A stretch of DNA of 64,000 nucleotides from RBG-16-66-20 sp052386675 (lineage in GTDB: Bacteria; Pseudomonadota; Gammaproteobacteria; Burkholderiales; SG8-39), in the NCBI GenBank assembly GCA_052386675.1, contig JBQTJX010000007.1:31126-95125 (forward strand). Reading direction: 5' to 3'. Shown piece by piece: positions 54,257 to 61,827 of the stretch. The first letter of the stretch is position 1. Each line of letters begins with the position of its first letter. The notes under the pieces are model-generated. The model was not told the origin of the DNA, did no database searches, and saw nothing but the letters and a program-made list of their open reading frames with translations. The translations under genes and the position numbers were made by a program.

Positions 54257-55166
54257 CGAGGGCGGCGAGCGCTTCGTCGAGGTGGGCGATGACGGCGCGC
54301 CTGCCGCCGTGCGCGATGAACTTGAGCGCCGCCTCGACCTTGGGCGCCATGCTGCCCGCGGCGAAGTGGCCTTCCTTTGCGTAGGCGTGGAGTTCGGAGG
54401 CGGTGACGGTGTCCAGCGACCGAACGTCGGGCGTGCCGAAGTGGATGGCGACTTTCGACACGGCGGTGAGGAGGAGCAGGGCGTCGAAGCCGAGCGCGGT
54501 GGCGAGGAGGGCGGAACTGAGGTCCTTGTCCACGACGGCGGGCACGCCGGAGTATGAGCCGTCGGGGCGGTGGACCATGGGGATGCCGCCGCCGCCGGCG
54601 GCGATGACCACGACGCCCTGCGCGGCAAGCGAGGCGATGAGGCCGAGTTCCAGGATGGCTTTCGGTCGTGGCGAGGGCACGACGTAGCGCCAGCCGCGGC
54701 CGGCGTCTTCGATCATGTTCCAGCCCAGTTTCCTGTGCAGGTTGTCGGCTTCTTCAGCGGAGAAGAACGGGCCGATGGGCTTGGTGGGGTTGTGGAAGGC
54801 GGGGTCGTCCTCGGACACTTCGACGCGCGTAACGAGGCAGCAGACCTGCCGCTCCACTTCGGCGCGCGCCAGCTCGTCCTCCAGCCCCTGCATCAGCAGG
54901 TGCCCGATGCCGCCCTGGCTGTGCGCGACGCAGACGTCCAGGCGCATGGGGGCGATGTGTTCGCGGGCGTAGTACTGGCGCAGCAGGATCTTGCCCACCA
55001 CCGGGCCGTTGCCGTGGGTGATGACCAGTTCGCCGCCGCGCTCGACCAGCGGGCGCAGGGCGCGCGCGCCGCGCGCGGCGACCTCTTCCTGTTCCTCGGT
55101 GGTGCCCCGGATGTTTTCCGGGTGCGTGGCATTGCCGCCGATCGCGACGACGAGGCGCTGGCTCAT
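54222..55166 (-). CDS. Carbamate kinase (catabolic, YbcF/ArcC-like)
   Basis: A 314-residue amino-acid-kinase-fold enzyme that forms ATP, CO2 and NH3 from carbamoyl phosphate and ADP. It shows VVAIGGNATHPENIRGT, ITHGNGPVVGKIL, the substrate loop LLMQGLEDELAR, AAGGGGIPMVHRPDG and GVPAVVDKDLSSALLAT. Encoded with DUF2877 and divergent from DUF1116 and fdrA, it would use the carbamoyl phosphate released from oxalurate, as proposed for E. coli ybcF. A TATTAT hexamer sits 6 nt before the ATG. Confidence 0.93.
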   Translation of the reverse strand: MSQRLVVAIGGNATHPENIRGTTEEQEEVAARGARALRPLVERGGELVITHGNGPVVGKILLRQYYAREHIAPMRLDVCVAHSQGGIGHLLMQGLEDELARAEVERQVCCLVTRVEVSEDDPAFHNPTKPIGPFFSAEEADNLHRKLGWNMIEDAGRGWRYVVPSPRPKAILELGLIASLAAQGVVVIAAGGGGIPMVHRPDGSYSGVPAVVDKDLSSALLATALGFDALLLLTAVSKVAIHFGTPDVRSLDTVTASELHAYAKEGHFAAGSMAPKVEAALKFIAHGGRRAVIAHLDEALAALDGKAGTQVVPG

Positions 55167-55186
55167 CTTGAGATAATAACGCCCTC
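55167..55186. promoter_or_regulatory. 20-bp bidirectional promoter, carbamate kinase / DUF1116
   Basis: The divergent ATGs are only 20 bp apart. GATAAT (55172-55177) faces right, 9 nt before ATG 55187. The overlapping TATTAT (complement of 55173-55178) faces left, 6 nt before the kinase ATG. The symmetric ATAATA core can thus serve as -10 in both directions and would make both mRNAs almost leaderless. Confidence 0.5.
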
Positions 55187-56629
55187 ATGTCTGCAAAAAA
55201 CCTGTTCGCCGGGGCTCCACGCGTCCTCAATATCGGCCTCGAAGGCTTTGCCAACGAGCTCGCGGCGCGCGGCGTCGTAGTGTCGCATCTCGACTGGCGT
55301 CCGCCGGCCGGCGGACGGCCGGAGCTGGCGGACCTGCTTGCGCGCCTTGCCGCGCACGGGAAGCGCATCGCAAGGGCGAACGCGGAAGGGCTGCGCCGGA
55401 TGCTGGCCGCCGAGCCGGTGCTGCTGGATGTCATGCCGGCCGGAAAGGCGATGCCGGGCCTAAAGGACCGGGTGCTGCTGCATTCGGGCCCGCCGCTCGC
55501 GTGGAAGCGGATGTGCGGCCCGATGCAGGGCGCGGTCGCCGGCGCGATCGTGTTCGAGGGCTGGGCGCCGAGCCTTGCCGCGGCGGCGAAGCTGGCCGCT
55601 TCGGGCGGCGTGAAGTTCCATCCCAATCATCATTTCGGCGCCGTGGGCCCGATGACCGGGATCACCACGCGCTCCATGCCGGTGATGGTGGTGCAGAACC
55701 GGGCCCGCGGCGTGGGTGGAAAAGGCGGCAACCGCGCCTACTGCATGATCAACGAGGGCCTGGGCAAGGTGATGCGCTTTGGCGCCAACGACGCCTCGGT
55801 GCTGGAGCGCATCGGCTGGCTGCGCGACGAGTTCGGGCCGGCGCTGGGCGCCGCGCTGCGCGCCATGGGCGGGCTGGAACTGTCGCCGCTCATCGCGCGC
55901 GGCCTGGCCATGGGCGACGAGATGCACCAGCGCAACGTGGCGTGCTCGGCGCTCGTGCTGCGCGCGCTGGCGCCGCACTTGGCGAAGTCCTGCCGCACGC
56001 CGGAAGCGGCGGCGCGCGCCTTCGCGTTCATCGGGGGCAACGAGCAGTTCTTCCTCAACATCGGCATGGCCATGGGCAAGAGCGTCATGGACCCGGTGCG
56101 CGACATCGAGGCCTGCAGCCTGGTGGCGGCGATGTGCCGCAACGGCACCGATTTCGGGGTGCGGCTCTCGGCTACGGGCGACGAATGGTTCACGGCGCCG
56201 GTGGAGATGCCGCGGGGTCTGTATTTCCCGGGGTACTCCGAGAAGGACGCCAATCCGGACATGGGCGACTCGGCGATCATGGAAACCATCGGCCTGGGCG
56301 CGTTCGCGATGGCGGCGGCGCCGGCGGTGGCGGGGTTCGTCGGCGCGGGTTCGGCAAGCGACGCGGTGGCCTATACCCGCGCCATGGGCGAGATCGTGGT
56401 CGGGCGCAACGCGAAGTGGGCGATCCCGGCGCTGGACATGGAAGGCGTGCCGGCGGGGATCGACGTGCGCCTGGTGGTGGAAAGCGGGGTGCAACCGGCG
56501 ATCAACACCGGCATCGCGCACCGCAAGCCGGGGGTCGGCCAGGTCGGCGCGGGCATCGCGCGCGCGCCGCTGGCCTGTTTCGAGCAAGGGCTGCAGGCGT
56601 TCGCCTCGACCCTGGGGGTGCGCGCATGA
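55187..56629 (+). CDS. DUF1116 protein, oxamate carbamoyltransferase-type subunit (YlbE/AllG-like)
   Basis: A 480-residue DUF1116 protein (VKFHPNHHFGAVGPMTGITTRSMPVMVV, GGNEQFFLNIGMAMGKSVMDP, MCRNGTDFGVRLS, YSEKDANPDMGDSAIMET). The family works with FdrA and DUF2877 in oxamate carbamoyl transfer. Residues about 11-48 (RVLNIGLEGFANELAARG, then VVSHLDWRPPAGG) look like a separate module, which in E. coli FdrA, from memory, sits at the C-terminus. Its stop overlaps the fdrA start. Confidence 0.85.
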   Translation: MSAKNLFAGAPRVLNIGLEGFANELAARGVVVSHLDWRPPAGGRPELADLLARLAAHGKRIARANAEGLRRMLAAEPVLLDVMPAGKAMPGLKDRVLLHSGPPLAWKRMCGPMQGAVAGAIVFEGWAPSLAAAAKLAASGGVKFHPNHHFGAVGPMTGITTRSMPVMVVQNRARGVGGKGGNRAYCMINEGLGKVMRFGANDASVLERIGWLRDEFGPALGAALRAMGGLELSPLIARGLAMGDEMHQRNVACSALVLRALAPHLAKSCRTPEAAARAFAFIGGNEQFFLNIGMAMGKSVMDPVRDIEACSLVAAMCRNGTDFGVRLSATGDEWFTAPVEMPRGLYFPGYSEKDANPDMGDSAIMETIGLGAFAMAAAPAVAGFVGAGSASDAVAYTRAMGEIVVGRNAKWAIPALDMEGVPAGIDVRLVVESGVQPAINTGIAHRKPGVGQVGAGIARAPLACFEQGLQAFASTLGVRA

Positions 56630-58191
56630 GCGTGGTCCTGAATCGCATCCGCCGCGGTTACTACGCGGACTCGGTGGCGCTGATGCGCGTCTCGCGCGGC
56701 GTCGCCGCGCTGGCCGGCGTCGAGGCGGCCTCGCTCATGATTGGCACACCGTCGAACAAGGCGCTGCTGCGTGAATCCGGGCTGCTGGCGAAGGACGGCG
56801 AGGGTGCCAAGCCCGATGACCTGGTGATCGCGGTGCGCGCGAAGACCGCGGCCGGTGCGACGGCCGCGGTCGAGGAAGCGGGACGCCTTCTCGAGGCGCG
56901 GCCGGCGCGCGGTGGCGTGGAGGGTTTTCCCCGGTCGCGCGGCTTCGCCGCCGCGGCCGCGGCAATCCCGCAGGCGAACCTGGCACTCATTTCCGTGCCT
57001 GGCGCGTTCGCCGCGGCCGAGGCGCGCCGCGCGCTGGAGTCCGGCCTGCACGTCATGATGTTCTCCGACAACGTCCCGGTGGCGGATGAAGTGGCGCTGA
57101 AACGGCTGGCGCTCGCGAAGGACCTGCTGATGATGGGCCCGGACTGCGGCACCAGCATCATCGGCGGCGCGCCGCTTGCGTTCGCCAACGCGGTGCCGCG
57201 CGGCGATGTCGGCATCGTCTCGGCCTCGGGCACCGGCCTGCAGGAAGTGTCGTCGCTTCTCGCGCGCGCCGGGCGCGGGGTATCGCAGGCGGTCGGGGTT
57301 GGCGGGCGGGACCTTTCGGACGAGGTCGGCGGCCTGACCTCGCTCGCGGCGCTGGACGCGCTGGACGCGGACCCGGCCACGCACCACATCGTGATCATCT
57401 CCAAGCCGCCCTCGGCGCGGGTGGCGAAGAAGCTTCTTGCGCGCGTTGCCCGCAGCCGAAAGCCGGTAACCCTGTGCCTGCTTGGCGCGCGCAATCCGGG
57501 TTTCGCGCCCACGCTCCTGGCCGCCGCCGAGCGCGCGGCGGGAAAGCGCATTCGCGCCGTGCGCAAGACCCCGGTGGCGCCGCGAAAAGGGTGGATTCGG
57601 GGCCTGTTTTGCGGCGGCACGCTATGCGCCGAGGCACAGTTGGTGCTGCAGGAGGCGGGTCTCGAGGTTCGTTCGAATTCGCCGGTGCCGGGAGCAAGGC
57701 AAGCCAATGGCAAGGCCGCCGGCCACGTCCTGCTCGACCTTGGCGACGACGAGTACACCCAGGGCCGGCCCCACCCGATGATCGACCCGGAACTGCGCAA
57801 CCAGATGCTTGGCGAGGCGATGGCGGATCCCGGCGTCGGAGTGGTGTTGCTGGATGTCGTGATCGGCTACGGCGCGCACGCGGATCCGGCGGGCCTGGTC
57901 GCTGGGGAACTGCGGCGCGCGCGGCGCAGCGGCGCGCTCGTCATCGCCTCGGTTACCGGCACCGAGGACGATCCGCAGGTCTACAGCCGGCAGGTCGCAC
58001 GCCTGCGCGAGGCCGGTGTCCTCGTCGCAGGCTCCAACGCAGAAGCGGCAGAAGCGGCTGCAGCCGCCGCGGCTAGCCGGGCGCCGACCAGCGCGACTCG
58101 CCGCGCAGGATCGCGCAGGCCTTCCGGAACCAGGCGTTCTGCAGCCGCTCCGCGGGGTCGCAGCGGCGCTTCTCGGCGACGAAGGCGCTGA
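56626..58191 (+). CDS. fdrA: FdrA-family protein, oxamate carbamoyltransferase-type subunit, with read-through tail
   Basis: A 521-residue protein related to succinyl-CoA synthetase alpha (FdrA): a CoA-binding Rossmann part (ADSVALMRVSRGVAALAGVEAASLMIGTPSNKALL, GIVSASGTGLQEVSSLLARAG), a GVGGRDLSDEVGG phosphohistidine-loop-like region, and GLFCGGTLCAEAQLVLQEAG. It is the presumed catalytic partner of DUF1116 and DUF2877. The last about 39 residues (from SRAPTSATRRAGSRR) are Arg/Ala/Ser-rich and overlap the convergent FAD gene for 119 bp, so they are probably an extension after loss of the original stop. Confidence 0.87.
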   Translation: MSVVLNRIRRGYYADSVALMRVSRGVAALAGVEAASLMIGTPSNKALLRESGLLAKDGEGAKPDDLVIAVRAKTAAGATAAVEEAGRLLEARPARGGVEGFPRSRGFAAAAAAIPQANLALISVPGAFAAAEARRALESGLHVMMFSDNVPVADEVALKRLALAKDLLMMGPDCGTSIIGGAPLAFANAVPRGDVGIVSASGTGLQEVSSLLARAGRGVSQAVGVGGRDLSDEVGGLTSLAALDALDADPATHHIVIISKPPSARVAKKLLARVARSRKPVTLCLLGARNPGFAPTLLAAAERAAGKRIRAVRKTPVAPRKGWIRGLFCGGTLCAEAQLVLQEAGLEVRSNSPVPGARQANGKAAGHVLLDLGDDEYTQGRPHPMIDPELRNQMLGEAMADPGVGVVLLDVVIGYGAHADPAGLVAGELRRARRSGALVIASVTGTEDDPQVYSRQVARLREAGVLVAGSNAEAAEAAAAAAASRAPTSATRRAGSRRPSGTRRSAAAPRGRSGASRRRRR

Positions 58192-59086
58192 TTTCCGGGT
58201 AGCAGGCCTCCAGTTGCGCGCGCGTCGCGTCGCGCAGGTCGCTGACCGGGAAGGATCCGCCGCAGCCCAGCGCCAGCGCCAGCAGGCCACGTCGCGTTTC
58301 CGCGGCATGCACCGCGGCGCCCAGTGAGGCCCGGACGCCGAATCGCACCCGTACCGCCGCCCAATCGCGCCGCGCCCAGCGCAGACGCGACTCGTCCTCG
58401 GCGACGGTGCGCCGGACGGAGATCGACTGCAGCGCCAGGCGCCGGTCGGAGGCGAGCGCCCGCACCTCGCCCAGGAAGCGTTCGAGCTGCTCCGGCGGCA
58501 GCAGCAACGCGACTTCGCAGGCCCGGCCCTGTGCCGGGGGTTCGTCCGACAGGACGAGTTCGGCGGGTTCATGCGCGCAGGCCGCGCTCCGGCGAAGCGA
58601 TTCGATGTCCAGGGTCACGCTGTAGAGCATCCCGAACACGTCCTGGCCGCCGGCGACCAGCCGGAACAGGTCCGGATGGGTTTCGCGGTTCACGCGCCGC
58701 AGCTCGCCCTCGGGCGTCACCAGGACGAAGGCATGCACATGCCTGGCCATCGGCACGCCATCGGGACCGGCGGCGTTCTCCGCGAGCGCGGCGCCAACGG
58801 TCGCCGGCATGCCGGCGGCGCGCGCAAGCGCATCGAGTCCGGGGGCGTCGAGGGCAGGCCAGGCGGCGAGCGAAGCCCAGGTGGTCGCCGACTGGACTTC
58901 AAGCAGGCCGCGAGCAAGGTCAAGACGGAGGATGCGATCCAGTCCCGAAGCGTCCAGGGCGATCGGCCGCGCCCGGGACTGCCGCATGGCGCTGCGGAGC
59001 TCATCCGCGGAGTGCACGACGAGGGTTTCGGACTTCGGCATCGAGGCCAGGTCGCAGGGGGCGGGCAGGGACAAGGTGGCGTACAT
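58073..59086 (-). CDS. FAD-binding oxidase (GlcE/VAO-like)
   Basis: A 337-residue flavoprotein of the PCMH/VAO type. It shows LDRILRLDLARGLLEVQSATTWASLAAW, AENAAGPDGVPMARHVHAFVLVTPEGELRRV and FRLVAGGQDVFGMLYSVTL for the FAD domain. The C-terminal AFVAEKRRCDPAERLQNAWF is typical of small-molecule oxidases. It may oxidise a hydroxy acid such as glycolate; the nearby oxamate-type genes make a role in C2 metabolism possible. Its 3' end overlaps the fdrA tail by 119 bp. Confidence 0.8.
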   Translation of the reverse strand: MYATLSLPAPCDLASMPKSETLVVHSADELRSAMRQSRARPIALDASGLDRILRLDLARGLLEVQSATTWASLAAWPALDAPGLDALARAAGMPATVGAALAENAAGPDGVPMARHVHAFVLVTPEGELRRVNRETHPDLFRLVAGGQDVFGMLYSVTLDIESLRRSAACAHEPAELVLSDEPPAQGRACEVALLLPPEQLERFLGEVRALASDRRLALQSISVRRTVAEDESRLRWARRDWAAVRVRFGVRASLGAAVHAAETRRGLLALALGCGGSFPVSDLRDATRAQLEACYPEISAFVAEKRRCDPAERLQNAWFRKACAILRGESRWSAPG

Positions 59087-59458
59087 GGCGGTCTCCGGTT
59101 CGCGTATGTGGTGGAGGCGATTGTGCGTTGCAGCAGGCGAGGCGCAACGCCGGTGGAGGAAGTCGCGGGCGGCGATACCGGCGGTTCGAAGCGTGCCCCG
59201 CGCGACGCTGCGGGATTCAGGCCGCCGTTAAGGGACGAACGCCGGAGAACGACCAGGCCTTCTGCTTGCGGCGGACTGCTCGATCACTTCGCAGACGCTT
59301 TAGAAGTGTGCCCACCGTGCACCAAGTCGAGGACCTGAATGCGCCGGATCGTGCGCATGAGGTGGTCTTGCCCGCTTCGTCCAAAGTTTGTGCTGGATGC
59401 TCCTGAACGACTTCGCACGCCGTGGTAAGCTGGAAAAAAGCATCCCGGGAGCAGGTAA
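59087..59458. other. 372-bp region without a convincing gene
   Basis: This spacer separates the FAD oxidase start from the pilin-like gene. Open frames here are short, have atypical composition and lack ribosome sites, so I call none. CACTTC (59286-59291) and GAAGTG (59304-59309) could form a weak hairpin. Just before the small gene, GTGGTAAGCTGG may hold a -10, and GGGAGCAGG acts as its ribosome site. Confidence 0.5.
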
Positions 59459-59851
59459 ATGCGAACGCTGTTGTTGATCGTTGCGGGTCTGGCGCTGGTC
59501 GGATTCGTCGCCGTTTCCTTCATCCTGCCCGGCATGGCCGGGTCGGAGGCGAAGGAGGCCGCGCAGGCGCTGATCTCCGGCGCCGAGGCCGCAAAGGCGC
59601 CGGTCGCAGCCGCCGCGGAGAAGGCCGGCAACCTCACCGGTTCCGGCAACGGCGTGAAGATCGAGGCGAAGAAGGATCCGAAGGCGGGCGAGCTGAAGTA
59701 TGTCGTCGAGCCCAACGGCGTGATCCGCGGCTGGAACGAGAAGAACGCGATCGAGATATCGCTCACGCCCGCGGTGCAGGGCGGCAAGGTGGGCTGGGCC
59801 TGCCGCGGCTATCCGAACGCGGCGATGCCGGCGAATTGCGGCGGAAAGTAG
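59459..59851 (+). CDS. Pilin-like small membrane protein
   Basis: A 130-residue protein with one N-terminal hydrophobic segment (LLLIVAGLALVGFVAVSFILPG), an Ala-rich helix (about 28-60) and a C-terminal part that matches the end of type IV pilins: AIEISLTPAVQGGKVGWACRG followed by PANCGGK, including the final disulfide-forming Cys pair. The usual prepilin leader (Gly followed by Phe and Glu at position 5) is missing, so it may be a membrane-anchored minor pilin relative rather than an assembled pilin. Single gene, with no pilus assembly genes nearby. Confidence 0.65.
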   Translation: MRTLLLIVAGLALVGFVAVSFILPGMAGSEAKEAAQALISGAEAAKAPVAAAAEKAGNLTGSGNGVKIEAKKDPKAGELKYVVEPNGVIRGWNEKNAIEISLTPAVQGGKVGWACRGYPNAAMPANCGGK

Positions 59852-59860
59852 GACGCCAGG

Positions 59861-61555
59861 CTAGGCGCCCGCGAGCAGTTCGCGGGCGCGGCGCAGGCCG
59901 GAGTCCAGGTCCGGCTGCAGGTTCTCCACCCCCAGGTCCTCCAGGAACCCGCTGCGTCGCATCAGCGACAGCGGATGCTCGTTGGCGGCGCACAGGACAA
60001 GGGCGGCGCCGCGCTTGCGCAGGCCGCGATTGATGCCCTCCAGGGTGTCCAGGCAGGTGCTGTCCAGGTTGATCACCCTGTGAAGGTCCAGCACTAGCAC
60101 GCGCGGCGGCTCGCGGCCGGGCACGGTCTCGGTCAGCGCTTCCAGCTTGCCCACGGCGCCGAAGAACAGCGAACCGAAGATGCGGTAGGCAGCGGCGCCC
60201 TCCGGCACGGGCGCGCCGGCGATGGTGCCGGTTACCGGCTCGATGCTGGTGAGGGTGGAAATGCGGTGGATGAAGAAGAGGGCCGCCAGCACCAGGCCGA
60301 TCTGCACCGCGACCGTGAGGTCGATCACCACCGTGAGCAGGAAAGTCGAGAGCATCACCGTCCGGTACTGCGCGGAGAACTGCTTCAGGCGCCCGAACTC
60401 GTTCCATTCGCCCATGTTCCATGCCACGAACAGCAGGATCGCCGCGAGCGTCGCCAGCGGCACGTGCGCCGCGAGCGGGGCGGCGAGCAGCATGATTCCC
60501 AGCAGCGCCACCGCGTGCACCATTCCGGCGACGGGCGTGCGCGCGCCGCTGCGGACGTTGGCCGAGGTGCGGGCAATGGTGCCGGTGGCCGGCATGCCGC
60601 CAAAGAACGGCACCACGAAGTTCGCCACGCCTTGCGCCATCAGTTCCTGGTTGGGGTCGTGGCGGTCGTCGATCATGCCGTCGGCGACGCGCGCGCACAG
60701 CAGCGACTCGATCGCGCCCAGCAGCGCGATGGTGACCGCCGGGCCGATCAGGTTGCGCGCGGTATCCCATGACAGGTCCGGCAGCGCGATCGGCGGCAGG
60801 CCGGTCGGAATGCCGCCGAAGCGCGAACCGATGGTTTCCACCTGCAGCGGCATTGCAACGACTGCCGCGGTGGCCACGATCAGGACCACCAGGGTCGAGG
60901 GCAATCGCATCACCAGGCCAAGGCGCCCGGGCGCGGCCACCCTGGGCAGCAGGGTCGGCGCGAGGCGCGCCACCGCGGGCCAGACGGCGATCAGGGCAAG
61001 GGAGGCGATGCCCAGCGCGAAGGTCGGCGCGCTGAATGTGTCGATGGCGCTCACGATGGCGCGCGTCGCGCCGAAGAAGTCCGCCGGCATGTTCTCGATC
61101 CTCAGCCCGAGCAGGTCCTTCACCTGCGACAGCGCGATCAGGACCGCGATGCCGTTGGTGAAGCCGATGACGACCGCGATCGGGATGAAGCGGATCAGCG
61201 AGCCGATGCGGGTGAGGCCCATGACGAACAGCAGCACGCCGGCCATCGCGGTCGACACCAGCAGGTTGCCCAGGCCGTACTGCTGCACGATGCCGTAGAC
61301 GATGACGATGTAGGCGCCGGCCGGGCCGCCGATCTGGACCCGCGAGCCGCCCAGCGCCGAGATCAGGAAGCCGGCGATGATGGCGGTGAAGAGGCCCGCC
61401 TCGGGCTTGAGCCCGGAGGCGATGGCGAAGGCCATGGCCAGCGGCAGGGCGATGATGCCTACCGTGATGCCGGCGCCGAGGTCGGCGGCGAAGGCGCGCC
61501 GGTCGTAGCCCTTCAGGCTGTCGATCAGGCGCGGGCGGAAGGCGTGCAGCGCCAT
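59861..61555 (-). CDS. SulP/SLC26-family anion transporter with STAS domain
   Basis: A 564-residue inner-membrane transporter. About 12-14 helices begin at ADLGAGITVGIIALPLAMAFAIASGLKPEAGLFTAI, with GGSRVQIGGPAGAYIV. A C-terminal STAS domain carries VLVLDLHRVINLDSTCLDTLEGI. SulP proteins carry sulfate, bicarbonate or dicarboxylates. I begin at ATG 61555, 5 bp after the RHH gene stop, so the two form an operon. In view of the sulfatase at 50 kb, sulfate is possible, but bicarbonate is equally likely. Confidence 0.92.
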   Translation of the reverse strand: MALHAFRPRLIDSLKGYDRRAFAADLGAGITVGIIALPLAMAFAIASGLKPEAGLFTAIIAGFLISALGGSRVQIGGPAGAYIVIVYGIVQQYGLGNLLVSTAMAGVLLFVMGLTRIGSLIRFIPIAVVIGFTNGIAVLIALSQVKDLLGLRIENMPADFFGATRAIVSAIDTFSAPTFALGIASLALIAVWPAVARLAPTLLPRVAAPGRLGLVMRLPSTLVVLIVATAAVVAMPLQVETIGSRFGGIPTGLPPIALPDLSWDTARNLIGPAVTIALLGAIESLLCARVADGMIDDRHDPNQELMAQGVANFVVPFFGGMPATGTIARTSANVRSGARTPVAGMVHAVALLGIMLLAAPLAAHVPLATLAAILLFVAWNMGEWNEFGRLKQFSAQYRTVMLSTFLLTVVIDLTVAVQIGLVLAALFFIHRISTLTSIEPVTGTIAGAPVPEGAAAYRIFGSLFFGAVGKLEALTETVPGREPPRVLVLDLHRVINLDSTCLDTLEGINRGLRKRGAALVLCAANEHPLSLMRRSGFLEDLGVENLQPDLDSGLRRARELLAGA

Positions 61556-61560
61556 GGCGG

Positions 61561-61773
61561 TCAGATCTCCGGGTCCGGCGCCGACCTGCGGCTGGCGGCC
61601 TTGAGCAGCCATGCGGGCAACTCTCGGCTGCCGGCGTGCGCGATCACGTACTCACGGATCAACTGGCGCACCACCTGCGACGGCGTCAGGTCCTGGGCAG
61701 CGCAGATCTCCTCGAACATGCGCTTCTTGCGCGGGTCGAGCAGGACGGTGAAGCGGGCGGTCTTCTGTTCCAT
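61561..61773 (-). CDS. Ribbon-helix-helix (CopG-like) DNA-binding protein
   Basis: A 70-residue protein. The N-terminal strand TARFTVLLDPRKKRMFEEICAAQDLTPSQVVRQLIREYVIAH is a ribbon-helix-helix fold. ATG 61773 is chosen because GGAGG lies 5 nt upstream; a longer frame begins at 61797. It is encoded directly before sulP and likely controls that operon. The promoter upstream is AT-rich with an 11-bp-phased direct repeat. Confidence 0.8.
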   Translation of the reverse strand: MEQKTARFTVLLDPRKKRMFEEICAAQDLTPSQVVRQLIREYVIAHAGSRELPAWLLKAASRRSAPDPEI

Positions 61774-61795
61774 GCGGGCCTCCGGGGGCGACCGC

Positions 61796-61827
61796 ATGGT
61801 ATTACAACGACATTATAATGACAATAT
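61796..61827 (-). promoter_or_regulatory. Promoter/operator of the RHH-sulP operon
   Basis: On the minus strand TTGTCA (complement of 61819-61824) and TACCAT (complement of 61796-61801) are 17 bp apart, as -35 and -10. Between them lies the palindrome CATTATAATG (61811-61820). The imperfect direct repeats GACATTAT (61809) and GACAATAT (61820) are spaced by 11 bp, one helical turn, as expected for RHH binding. Autoregulation is inferred. Confidence 0.5.
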
